Below, one piece after another: positions 7,900-15,107 of a stretch of 27,854 nucleotides of DNA (positions are counted from its first letter, which is position 1; each line of letters begins with the position of its first letter). Under the pieces are notes generated by a model that saw only the letters and a list, made by a program, of their open reading frames with translations, had not been told where the DNA came from and did no database searches. This stretch comes from a virus, in the IMG/VR virus record IMGVR_UViG_3300001344_000016, positions 1-27,854 of that record; one strand, given 5' to 3'. The position numbers and the translations under genes are program-made.

Positions 7900-10764
7900 T
7901 TAGGCTCCTTCTAGTGTTGTTACCCTAGCTTTAAGGGCTGTGATTTCTGTAATTGCTTCTTGCAGTGCAGAAGTTAGAAGCGCTACTAGATTACTTTCCG
8001 CAATACCAAGAAAATCCTCTGTAATCGCTTCGGTAACGACGTTTCCATCTTCATCTTTTTCCGCTGGTGTTACAACACAGGTGTTTGATTTAACGATAGA
8101 CCCGAGATACGGCTTGTCAGTCAATACTTGCTCAACCTCTTGTGCAATAAAGCCGATTTGCGTGTTCTCAGTGTCAAAGTCGTGAACTGAATGAGGCATC
8201 CAATCGAAGTGGACGGGGTTCAATGCAGAAACCAAGTCTAAAGCGCCAGTTATGGGCGTTACGTTTTCCTTATACCGCCCGTCTGATGTGGCAATAGTTG
8301 AACTTGTCGCAAAAATCTGGCTGTTGACTTGCAACTTATATGAACCGTTGCTGTTAAGATAACCAATCAGTACAAAACCGTTGCTGTCGGTAATCATACG
8401 ATGTGCGTTAGCGGTAGCGTCATAGGCCATATAGAACTTACCATCTCCGACGCCTTGAGTGTATGTTCTGCTTGTCGCACTTTGACCAGAGCCACTAATA
8501 TGTAGGACTCCATAGCCAGACGTTCCTGTTCCACCCGATATTTCCATCTGCCGACCTTGACCAACAGTACCCCAAGCAGTGCTGTGCGGTGTCGTTGTTC
8601 CGAGGCCTAAATCTCCACCACTAGTGAGGCGCATAGCTTCTGCTGTTGAACCGCTGTTTCTTGTGTAAAAGGCAAGTTCTCCAGAGTTAGAACCATTCGA
8701 CAAGCCATAAATTTGACCAAACACTCGATTAGTTGAACCACTATCTAGTCCTTGAAACTGAATGTATGGCCCAGTGCCAGCAGAATATGCACTTGTATCA
8801 CGCAATGTGATAACGGGTGTGTCGCTTTCTAAATGCAACAAAGAAGCGGGCGAACTCGTCCCAATCCCAACGTTACCGCTGCTGTCGATACGCATACGTT
8901 CTGCGTTATTTACACGAAAGTCCATTTCGTTAACATTATGGGCATATCTTATTCTACCCATAACAGGAGAACCGCCACTTGTCCCATCTGCAAAAGCTAT
9001 AGCACCTTGTGAAGTCGTTCCTGTAGCAATAGTTATGCCACCGCTTGCTGAATTAGAAATAACAAGGTCATCAATGCTTGAATTATAAGAGCTAGGGGAA
9101 GTCGTTCCAATTCCAACATTGCCGCTGCTGTCGATGCGTAAACGCTCCGTGTTGTTAGTCATTAAAGCTAACGCAGAGCCAGAAGTTCCACCAAACATAC
9201 CAACGGCTTCACTACCTACACCAGTGTGCTTAATGCCAAGAGTATAGTAAGTAGCATCGCTGAACAAAGCAGCAACATTTCCTGCTCCAGAAGCAACAGC
9301 TAATTTACCGCCAGTGCTGTTAAAGGTACTAGGCGAACTCGTCCCAATTCCAACATTGCCGCTGCTGTCTATGCGCATACGTTCTGAGCCGTCTACCTTA
9401 AACGAAATATTAGTGTCGGACTTTTCATTATCTCTGTCGGCATCAAAGATTAAATCGCCACCCGCACCCGAAATTTGACACTCTGGAGTTCCAGAAGCAT
9501 CGCTGTCCGTCAGTCTGATTATAGGTGAGGCACTTTCCAAATCGAGCAAAACAGTAGGCGAAGTCGTGCCAATCCCCACCAATCCCGCTGATGTGATCCG
9601 CATACGCTCCGAACTGTTAGTGGTGAAGTTAATCGCCCTTGAACCAACAGCAGACAGCGCAAACGTATTAGAGTCAAAAGCGAACATTTCACCAATCAGA
9701 TTACCGCCGAGCTCAATGTCAATGATGCCGCCATTGGTTGCGTGATTAAGCGTTAATGCCGTATAGCCAGAGTAGGCGTTGGGGGTGCTTGTGCCAATAC
9801 CAACGTTTCCTGAGTTGTCCAAAGTCATTTGAGTTGTTGAACCGCTACCAAACTTTAAGTAACTACCACTACCAGCATTACCTGTATCGTAACCTTCAAT
9901 AAACTTTTGACCAGAGTTGCCAAATTGTATGCGACCTTTACCGCTTGTAGAACCATAGTTATCAAATTGTGTAGTACCATCCACAGTCAGCCCATCAGCC
10001 GTCACAGTGCCAGTTACGTTTACGCCTGTGCTGGTGGTGGCGAGTTTTTCAGCACCATTATGGTAGAGTTTAGAGTAATCGCCATCACGGAAAACAGCTA
10101 ATGCCTTATCCCTAGCAGCATTCCAGAGTGTAATTTGAGTTGATGATTGCAATTCAAGATTGCCAGTACCCGCATCTTGGATAACACTTTTAGACCCATC
10201 ATGGTAAATCTGTAGGTCAGACCCAGCGCCGAAGATGGCTTTGTCGTTGTCACCGAATGTAGCGTTTCCACCAATAGCAAGATTGCCAGCAACATTTAAA
10301 CCATCAAAGTGAGCGTTGTTAAATACGTTCGCAGCAACTGCGCCAGTTCCTGCGCCATTAAAGAACACAACCGCAGTCGTCCCCGCTGGAACTTCATAGT
10401 CATTGCTTGCGTTATACGTGCCTTGGAACAGCAAAATGCTGCGCGAACCAGACAGGTTGTTACGCACATAGATAATCTTTTCAGCATCATTTGGAGTAAG
10501 CTGCACGTACACCGTGCCGCCAATATCCCCGCCATCCCCAAAAATAACTAATCGATTGCGCCCGTTAGAAGCTGCGCCATCGCTAACTGGAAGTGTGTTT
10601 GGGGAACCTGTCGATCCCGTGGCACTTAACGTTACGGAAACTTGTCCGTCAAGAGAAGTGTCCAACAACTCAAAGTTTGTGTTTGTTGTATCGCCCCATG
10701 TACCAGACTGTTCGCCTGTGCCAATGAGTTCGATACCGTTGTTTAATGTGTATGTACTAGGCAT
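7900..10764 (-). CDS. Tail fibre/spike with C-terminal S74 intramolecular chaperone
   Basis: 954 aa. The N-terminus (residues 1-130) begins NNGIELIGTGEQSGTWGDTTN, typical of podovirus or myovirus fibres at the virion-attachment end. The shaft, about residues 310-720, contains at least five copies of a motif like ERMRIDSSGNVGIGTSSP, spaced about 75-83 residues apart. The C-terminal 128 residues are a Peptidase_S74 chaperone: SDGRYKENV at about residue 827, GFIAQEVEQV, and a terminal coiled coil. Known members trimerise the fibre and then cut themselves off at a Ser near the start of this domain; S827 is the matching residue here. The protein would be the host-recognition fibre. Receptor specificity cannot be read from sequence. 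Its neighbours on both sides are probable fibre or tail components. Confidence 0.92.
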   Translation of the reverse strand: MPSTYTLNNGIELIGTGEQSGTWGDTTNTNFELLDTSLDGQVSVTLSATGSTGSPNTLPVSDGAASNGRNRLVIFGDGGDIGGTVYVQLTPNDAEKIIYVRNNLSGSRSILLFQGTYNASNDYEVPAGTTAVVFFNGAGTGAVAANVFNNAHFDGLNVAGNLAIGGNATFGDNDKAIFGAGSDLQIYHDGSKSVIQDAGTGNLELQSSTQITLWNAARDKALAVFRDGDYSKLYHNGAEKLATTSTGVNVTGTVTADGLTVDGTTQFDNYGSTSGKGRIQFGNSGQKFIEGYDTGNAGSGSYLKFGSGSTTQMTLDNSGNVGIGTSTPNAYSGYTALTLNHATNGGIIDIELGGNLIGEMFAFDSNTFALSAVGSRAINFTTNSSERMRITSAGLVGIGTTSPTVLLDLESASPIIRLTDSDASGTPECQISGAGGDLIFDADRDNEKSDTNISFKVDGSERMRIDSSGNVGIGTSSPSTFNSTGGKLAVASGAGNVAALFSDATYYTLGIKHTGVGSEAVGMFGGTSGSALALMTNNTERLRIDSSGNVGIGTTSPSSYNSSIDDLVISNSASGGITIATGTTSQGAIAFADGTSGGSPVMGRIRYAHNVNEMDFRVNNAERMRIDSSGNVGIGTSSPASLLHLESDTPVITLRDTSAYSAGTGPYIQFQGLDSGSTNRVFGQIYGLSNGSNSGELAFYTRNSGSTAEAMRLTSGGDLGLGTTTPHSTAWGTVGQGRQMEISGGTGTSGYGVLHISGSGQSATSRTYTQGVGDGKFYMAYDATANAHRMITDSNGFVLIGYLNSNGSYKLQVNSQIFATSSTIATSDGRYKENVTPITGALDLVSALNPVHFDWMPHSVHDFDTENTQIGFIAQEVEQVLTDKPYLGSIVKSNTCVVTPAEKDEDGNVVTEAITEDFLGIAESNLVALLTSALQEAITEITALKARVTTLEGA
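8852..9830 (-). repeat. Five spaced degenerate repeats in the fibre shaft
   Basis: Copies lie near 8852-8903, 9098-9150, 9334-9387, 9559-9612 and 9786-9830, spaced about 225-250 bp. Each encodes a variant of MRIDSSGNVGIGT. The three copies at 8852-9387 are most alike in DNA, so they may recombine with one another and alter shaft length. Confidence 0.85.
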
Positions 10765-10774
10765 TTTTATATCC

Positions 10775-11548
10775 TTACGCTGCTATCCGCGTCCAATTGG
10801 CGTCTTGAGATGGTGTTTCCTCCGACCACGCAGGCGATTGACTTGGGGTTTCATTAGTATAACCCGGATTTTGATCCGGGACAATGTTTCCGTAAACTAA
10901 CACGCCGGAAACAAAACCAGTGGCCGAAACACCGATTACGTTGACATCTACGGCGAGTTGAGCTTCGGCTACTCCCACTTGACCCAATGCAGGATTCGGG
11001 GCCGTTACGGGAACCGTGACAAAAATGCCGACTTCTACAGAGCCTACGCCGCCAGTGGCTGCAAGCCCTGTGGGTAAAACGTCCGCAGCGGCAGTAACTG
11101 TGACCGATCCTACCGCTGTCGTAGCTTCTAACCCCGTAACCGGAGTTATTGCATCAGCCGTAACGGTGACCGAGCCAACTTGACCCGCGCCCGCAACACC
11201 TGTTGCGTTTACTACCGCTGTACCCGTTGCGGTAACTGCGCCGGGAGAACCCGTAGCGGCAAGCCCCGACACGTTGATAATAACGCCGGTGCCTTCAATT
11301 ACCGTAACAGCGCCCGGAGAACCTGTAGCCGAAACGCCCGTGACGCCCGTATTGGCATCCGCAGTGACAAGAACGGAGCCTACCGAGCCCGCCGCCTGTA
11401 ACCCGGTAACCGGAACATTGGCTTCCGCAATAACAGTAACAGACCCCGGAGAGCCTGTAGCCGAAACGCCCGTGACCGTGACCGGAATAGCCGCGCCCCA
11501 CGGTCCTTCAGACCATGAACCTCGTCCCCATCCCGTAATCGCTGCCAT
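10775..11548 (-). CDS. 22-residue-repeat structural protein (fibre/appendage)
   Basis: 257 aa. After a Gly/Trp-rich head (GWGRGSWSEGPWG), residues 26-222 are about nine tandem repeats of near 22 residues with the pattern TG-(V/L)-x-A-x-G-x-x-G-(S/A)-V-x-V-x-A. Short Gly turns alternate with hydrophobic strands, as in a beta-solenoid or stacked beta-sandwich fibre. The tail has two short repeats, NETPSQSPAW and EETPSQDANW, each ending in Trp. There is no signal peptide or enzyme motif. It sits 10 bp before the main fibre gene, so it is likely an appendage, fibre adaptor or decoration protein. Function is inferred from repeat architecture and position. I see no named domain with certainty. Confidence 0.8.
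   Translation of the reverse strand: MAAITGWGRGSWSEGPWGAAIPVTVTGVSATGSPGSVTVIAEANVPVTGLQAAGSVGSVLVTADANTGVTGVSATGSPGAVTVIEGTGVIINVSGLAATGSPGAVTATGTAVVNATGVAGAGQVGSVTVTADAITPVTGLEATTAVGSVTVTAAADVLPTGLAATGGVGSVEVGIFVTVPVTAPNPALGQVGVAEAQLAVDVNVIGVSATGFVSGVLVYGNIVPDQNPGYTNETPSQSPAWSEETPSQDANWTRIAA
10883..11473 (-). repeat. About nine tandem coding repeats of ~66 bp
   Basis: In-frame repeats of 22 residues (two of them 23-24) with strong protein conservation but diverged DNA. This implies selection on the protein repeat rather than a recent amplification. Confidence 0.8.
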
Positions 11549-11561
11549 CGGATTTTACCCC

Positions 11562-11996
11562 TTACGCAATGCGTATGATGGCGTTACTTGCGTCTGCCGT
11601 TGGGAAAACAACTGTAAAGTCGCCATTTGTAGAAGTTTTGTCAGACCCAAAGTCCAAAACCACAACAGCCGGATTTCCTGCGGCGGAATCGTTATAAATC
11701 AACGCACCACGTGCCGTGATCGTGGAAGACGACCACGTAGTGTCTGCGAAATCAGTGAAAGCTGTCGTTCCAGACGTTGTTGGATCAACTCGTGTCAGAG
11801 TGTTTCCTCCCGCACTATAACCGGTCCCGGATACCTCATTAGTCGCGGTATAAGCGGTAGTAGAGGCATCAAAAGATGCACTGTTTGTGTAGAGAGCGAT
11901 CTTAAAAGTGTCGCCTCCGGAGTTTTTAAAGTTATGCACGGCCTCAAGAATTTCTTTCTTGAAGCTTGTACACATGAAATTTCCTGAAAAGGCCAT
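11562..11996 (-). CDS. Small beta-rich structural protein
   Basis: 144 aa. A short N-terminal helix (CTSFKKEILEAVHNF) is followed by Thr/Ser/Ala-rich beta-strand sequence with alternating hydrophobics, ending NAIIRIA. Small proteins beginning CTSFKxEIL occur beside tail genes in many marine phages and are usually listed as structural. Two starts are possible. ATG at 11996 has AAGGAG 8 nt upstream; ATG at 11975 (MCTSFKK) has AGGA 6 nt upstream, so the N-terminal seven residues are uncertain. It lies between the SU10-like adaptor and the repeat protein. It may be a virion decoration or tail component. No catalytic features. Confidence 0.8.
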   Translation of the reverse strand: MAFSGNFMCTSFKKEILEAVHNFKNSGGDTFKIALYTNSASFDASTTAYTATNEVSGTGYSAGGNTLTRVDPTTSGTTAFTDFADTTWSSSTITARGALIYNDSAAGNPAVVVLDFGSDKTSTNGDFTVVFPTADASNAIIRIA

Positions 11997-12030
11997 GCCT
12001 ATGTCTCCTTATGTGTTACAAGTTCAGATT

Positions 12031-12681
12031 TCATTGTTTCGGCCTAATTAACATGCCGGTCCGATATTCATCGGTGACTTCTTTGGATTCGCCAAACATT
12101 TTCATGCCGCTAATGGCTTCTGTAAACCTTTTTTCGTACATAGCCATAACGTCCGCTTCGCCCTTCATAAATATATAGGCCTCCATCAAAGTTCCATAAA
12201 GCAGCGCCATTTCAGCATTTTCACTTAACCATGTCGTGGCGCTATCGGCACCCGCCGTTAAACTTGCGGGGCGGTAGAAGTAATGCAATTCAACAGAATA
12301 TGCACTGTTAGGGGTAGGCCCTAAAATAAAGTTATCCACGTCAAAAACCGCGTAATAACGAGGATTTCCCGTAGTCGTAGCATCGGGATTAAACGATTGA
12401 ACAAAATCAACGTCTTTAAAGTCTAAAAACACGTGATCCCCGTCTGAATCTACAAAAGACAGGGCAAAAGGAGCCAAATAATCGCTGGGACAAGCTAAAT
12501 ACTTGTTTGAGGCCGTCATTCCGCCACTTACGTTCTTTTTAAACAAGCTCAACTGAACGTTTTTGAGGATACGCTCTTCTGCTTGGCGTATGAAAACCGG
12601 CAAATTGGTTACAAAGGTCGTTTCATCGTTCTCTGTGTAGTCCTGAACGGCTTGTTTTAGCTGTGCATATGTAAAACTCAT
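12031..12681 (-). CDS. Head-tail adaptor, SU10-adaptor-like
   Basis: 216 aa. The layout is helix (FTYAQLKQAVQDYTEN), FIRQAEERILKNVQL, a beta region (DYLAPFALSFVDSDGDHVFLDF...), then C-terminal helices with MALLYGTLMEAYIFMKGE and YEKRFTEAI. I recognise this as the phage adaptor family that docks beneath the portal ring in SU10-type and related podoviruses. The start overlaps the stop of the 100-aa gene by 4 bp (ATGA). With the gp4-like gene 300 bp upstream it gives two successive connector proteins, as expected for a short tail whose channel is extended stepwise. The family match is from memory of its pattern, not a search. Confidence 0.8.
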   Translation of the reverse strand: MSFTYAQLKQAVQDYTENDETTFVTNLPVFIRQAEERILKNVQLSLFKKNVSGGMTASNKYLACPSDYLAPFALSFVDSDGDHVFLDFKDVDFVQSFNPDATTTGNPRYYAVFDVDNFILGPTPNSAYSVELHYFYRPASLTAGADSATTWLSENAEMALLYGTLMEAYIFMKGEADVMAMYEKRFTEAISGMKMFGESKEVTDEYRTGMLIRPKQ

Positions 12682-12980
12682 GTTACCACCGTCACTGTTC
12701 CAACCTGACCAAACCCTGTGGCGGGCCGAAGATTAGGGTTTTCTACTAAAGGGACGCCAACATATACATCCATTGGTTCTACTCGGTCCGGCCGAGCATT
12801 TTGCAAGGCTTCTGGGTCCACAACCTTACGGAAAGGGCCCAATTGAGGCTGTTTCGGTTCAAATTCGTCCGGTCCAACCAGCAACCCGTTCCATTCTTTA
12901 CGCATAAGCACGTACCGATACCGTTGCCCGGATCGATCAGAAATAGCGTATGAATTTTTACCGGATGCAAATTTAGACAT
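12678..12980 (-). CDS. Small conserved connector-region protein
   Basis: 100 aa, sandwiched between two adaptor genes and coupled to both (1-bp TAATG upstream, 4-bp ATGA downstream). The N-terminus (KNSYAISDRSGQRYRYVLMRKEWNG) is a basic, aromatic-rich fold with the pattern of a small strand-rich protein. A Pro-rich linker and the C-terminus ATGFGQVGTVTVVT follow. That tail resembles the 22-residue repeat of the 257-aa protein and the end of the 98-aa protein. The first 45 residues resemble small marine-phage proteins that start with a DRSG-x-R/K-Y motif. Structural or assembly function by position; specific role unknown. Confidence 0.8.
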   Translation of the reverse strand: MSKFASGKNSYAISDRSGQRYRYVLMRKEWNGLLVGPDEFEPKQPQLGPFRKVVDPEALQNARPDRVEPMDVYVGVPLVENPNLRPATGFGQVGTVTVVT

Positions 12981-13648
12981 TATCCCACCCTGTAATATTC
13001 GTACTTAGGTACGACGTTGAAAGAAGACCGATCCCGGTCTTCCGTTGCGGCACGATCAAACTCTTCTTCGTAAACAGCTTTAAGCATTTGTATGCGGTTT
13101 GGGGCGCGTTTTAAGGCAATATAGTAAGCCAGACCCGCCGCCAAACAGGGGTAAAACCGAAACGGCATGTCCATTGTGTTCGTGTAAATGTCCGCATCAT
13201 CCATGCGGGTAAGCGCATCGTAATAAACAACATCCGTATTATTGTCTGGAACAGGCCAGAGTTTTAAAACGGGTGTTATTTGTCGATCTAAGAAGAACTG
13301 ATTAACACGCCCTTGCGTTGTTTTGTTGGGGATTGTTAAAAAGCCGTCTCGACTCAAACGTTCCAGAGAATAGTCCGTCCCATCGCGTTTAACTACAACA
13401 GACAGAATATCGATAACATCCTTGCCTAAATCGTAGTCTCCATCGCCCACGGCCATTGTTACGGTGCGCTGCTTGATAGTCCACTGATTCAAGCCCCGGT
13501 TGGCCCAGTCGGCAAGCATAAGATTTAACGACCTTTTGGCCGTTTTAAGGTCGTAACCAGTACGAACCTCTAATCCGCAACGCTCAAACGCTTCTTCAAC
13601 GTAGTCCGCTACATCCAATTCAAAGTCTTTGCTTCCCGAAAGGGTCAT
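12980..13648 (-). CDS. Head-completion / tail accessory protein, P22 gp4-like
   Basis: 222 aa. The N-terminal helical pattern (VADYVEEAFERCGLEVR..DLKTAKRSLNLMLADWANRGLNQWT) is that of P22 gp4-type connectors: an early helix, then about 30 residues later a helix ending xLNxMLxxW. A beta-rich middle and a helical C-terminus (LAAGLAYYIALKRAP ... YEEEFDRAATEDRDR) complete the fold. P22 gp4 binds under the portal after packaging, stabilises the packaged DNA and forms the platform for the tail. The start is 1 nt after the TAA of the 47-aa repeat gene. The match is by pattern and by place just upstream of a second adaptor; confidence in a connector role is high, in gp4 kinship moderate. Confidence 0.8.
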   Translation of the reverse strand: MTLSGSKDFELDVADYVEEAFERCGLEVRTGYDLKTAKRSLNLMLADWANRGLNQWTIKQRTVTMAVGDGDYDLGKDVIDILSVVVKRDGTDYSLERLSRDGFLTIPNKTTQGRVNQFFLDRQITPVLKLWPVPDNNTDVVYYDALTRMDDADIYTNTMDMPFRFYPCLAAGLAYYIALKRAPNRIQMLKAVYEEEFDRAATEDRDRSSFNVVPKYEYYRVG

Positions 13649-13792
13649 TTACTTCTTCCTAACCATACCGCCGCCGCGCATTTTCTTAACCATGCCGCCT
13701 TTGCGCATTTTCTTAACCATGCCGCCGCCGCGCATTTTCTTAACCATACCACCGCCACGCATTTTCTTCGTCTTACGAGGTTTCATCGCCAT
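13649..13792 (-). CDS. 47-aa basic repeat protein (MRGGGMVKK repeats)
   Basis: A small gene with a good Shine-Dalgarno (AGGAG, 8 nt before ATG at 13792). It overlaps the upstream gene by 20 bp and stops 1 nt before the gp4-like start. After MAMKPRKTKK it consists of four consecutive 9-residue units of the form MR(G/K)GGMVKK, the last ending MVRKK. The product is highly basic (no Asp or Glu), with Met and Gly making up much of the rest. It could bind DNA or RNA or a virion surface, but no family is recognised. Spacing, Shine-Dalgarno and in-frame repeats support expression. The repeat could instead be a short recombination-prone spacer, so moderate confidence. Confidence 0.7.
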   Translation of the reverse strand: MAMKPRKTKKMRGGGMVKKMRGGGMVKKMRKGGMVKKMRGGGMVRKK

Positions 13793-14345
13793 TTTTCAGT
13801 CTCCTGTAAAGTTTTTTACGTTTAGCATATATTTCGAGCGCATTATACTCGGGGTCATAAATACCATAATAACCCTTTTTGTCCAACTTGTCTGCCGATT
13901 CTTGTAGTTTAGACAGTCTCTGAACAAAAATCATAGCATATGGAGTTTCCGTTTCAGCCTCAAACTCTACGTCGTCTACAAAATCATTTTGGTCGTCGTC
14001 GGGATGAAAACCCATTAACCATATGTCTTTATCAATGAAAGCACCGGTAGCAATGAAATCATTTAAATCGTCTAAATACTCATGAAAAGCTTCCGGGGGT
14101 TTGTCGTTGGCCAAGTCAACTAAAATAGCCAAATCAAACTTATCGTCATATCGGGACACACAAGAATATAAGGATTGATAGTTCTCTTCATGCTTAAAAA
14201 CAATGGCCACCTTTTCATCGGCCCACGCCTGCCGAGCGTATGGGCAAGGAGGAACGCCGTTAAAATGCGGGCTTGGAACTTCCAAAACCTCTTCTGACCA
14301 GCGCATTATTTCTGTTTTTATGGATTTTTCTAAGGTAGCCGTCAT
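13773..14345 (-). CDS. Conserved hypothetical, distantly DUF1415-like
   Basis: 190 aa from ATG at 14345, which overlaps the stop of the upstream gene (ATGA). An upstream in-frame ATG at 14402 would overlap that gene by about 60 bp and is less likely. Visible blocks: MRWSEEVLEVPSPHFNGVPP, then CPYARQAW, DLNDFIATGAF, a FHPDDD block, then a basic C-terminus (AKRKKLYRRLKN). The order W...P-x-x-x-(N)-x-x-PCPYAR, then D-x-N-D-F, then F-H-P, resembles my memory of the bacterial DUF1415 family (GLNLCPFA ... DFNDFL ... FHP). That is only a pattern parallel. Similar proteins occur in marine phages. Function unknown; position among small basic structural genes gives no strong clue. Confidence 0.75.
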   Translation of the reverse strand: MTATLEKSIKTEIMRWSEEVLEVPSPHFNGVPPCPYARQAWADEKVAIVFKHEENYQSLYSCVSRYDDKFDLAILVDLANDKPPEAFHEYLDDLNDFIATGAFIDKDIWLMGFHPDDDQNDFVDDVEFEAETETPYAMIFVQRLSKLQESADKLDKKGYYGIYDPEYNALEIYAKRKKLYRRLKNGDETS

Positions 14346-14719
14346 GATTGCGTCACCGAACCGCTGGTTCTTTTGCGCCTTTCGCTCATAATTGCTCCAC
14401 AACCACGAGCAACGGCCGTTCCCGGTACGGATTTACCGTTAAACTTGCGTTTGGGTTTAGTAACTTCACCCCCCAAGGCCATTCGTGTCACTTTCGCCGC
14501 CTTAGTGTTTGAAACAACCTGCTTGCCCTTAGAGCCTGCTTTCTTCTTTTTACGTGCAGTTGCAGCCCGCTCAGACTTACTAAGACTTTGAGCTTTAGAG
14601 CGAGGTAAACACCGATCAGGGTTCTTTTTATCTTTAGAAGTACCGCATTTGCCCGCGATATTACCTTGGCTATCAATCCTAACCCAATCTTCATCTACCC
14701 AATCCTTTAAATCGCCCAT
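14342..14719 (-). CDS. Small very basic protein with WVDEDWVRI / LPRSKAQSLSK block
   Basis: 125 aa. The N-terminus (DWVDEDWVRIDSQGNIAGKC then DRCLPRSKAQSLSKSERAAT) matches my memory of a small family common in cyanophages and large algal viruses: W-V-x-E-x-W-V-x-I, paired Cys, then P-(R/K)-S-K-A-x-S. A Lys-rich linker leads to a second part with ALGGEVTKPKRKFNG (residues 81-95) and ARGCGAIMSERRK (104-116). The latter motif recurs in the 70-aa protein at 22607-22819. The gene starts by a 1-bp TAATG overlap. A nucleic-acid-binding or virion-associated role is plausible from charge, not shown. Confidence 0.8.
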   Translation of the reverse strand: MGDLKDWVDEDWVRIDSQGNIAGKCGTSKDKKNPDRCLPRSKAQSLSKSERAATARKKKKAGSKGKQVVSNTKAAKVTRMALGGEVTKPKRKFNGKSVPGTAVARGCGAIMSERRKRTSGSVTQS

Positions 14720-14913
14720 TACTTGCCCTTCCTCTTTCCGCCCTTAGATTTTTTGGCATAGTTAGGGTCTTTACAATATTTAGAGGCGGCAAGATTGGCA
14801 TATGCAGAAGGGTACGTGTCAAAAGTGCGTTGAGCCCAAGCTTTACCTTCGGGACATATTTTACTGCCTTTGCTTTTAGACGACGCTTTTTTTGACTTTT
14901 TTGAATAAGCCAT
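14719..14913 (-). CDS. Small basic protein with CPEGKAW...YPSAYAN motif (DUF6321-like)
   Basis: 64 aa, Lys/Ser-rich. The core CPEGKAWAQRTF, then YPSAYANLAASKYCKD, is a signature I associate with a small family of unknown function (DUF6321 or a near relative) found in cyanophages and other marine phages. Two Cys (at the motif start and in YCKD) may pair. Basic tails surround the core (KKSKKASSKSKGSK, AKKSKGGKRKGK). It starts 4 bp after the preceding gene ends and ends by a 1-bp overlap with the 125-aa gene. It could be a DNA-binding, head-associated protein. The family name is from memory. Confidence 0.8.
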   Translation of the reverse strand: MAYSKKSKKASSKSKGSKICPEGKAWAQRTFDTYPSAYANLAASKYCKDPNYAKKSKGGKRKGK

Positions 14914-14917
14914 GTGT

Positions 14918-15100
14918 TCACCCCATCAATTTACCAACAAAAGGCGCAATTAAAATCAGGACTGCCAAGCCCCAAAGCTTCAAATCAAAAGCTTTTAAAG
15001 CACTCTTGTTTTCAGACAACTTCTCTTCAATTCGTTGATACCGTAAATTGCACTCTGCTTCGTGCTTTTCTAATTTACCCAACACTTCTAGTATCTTCAT
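14918..15100 (-). CDS. Small coiled-coil membrane protein, XhlA/holin-accessory-like
   Basis: 60 aa. ATG at 15100 is preceded by AAGGA 4 nt away. A charged coiled-coil helix (residues 6-38, with LEKHEAECNLRYQRIEEKL) leads to one C-terminal transmembrane segment (WGLAVLILIAPFVGKL, 43-58). This matches haemolysin XhlA-type phage proteins, which act with holins at the membrane. A longer frame to 15337 exists but its N-terminal part is a shadow of the overlapping 94-aa gene, so I keep the short form. It sits among structural genes, more than 5 kb from the lysis cassette. Role probable, not proven. Confidence 0.75.
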   Translation of the reverse strand: MKILEVLGKLEKHEAECNLRYQRIEEKLSENKSALKAFDLKLWGLAVLILIAPFVGKLMG

Positions 15101-15107
15101 CTCTTCC

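Noticed and set aside
11274-11987. 237-codon plus-strand open frame
   Set aside because: It lies opposite the repeat protein and the 144-aa gene; its composition is a shadow of their Gly/Thr/Val codons and it crosses a gene boundary.
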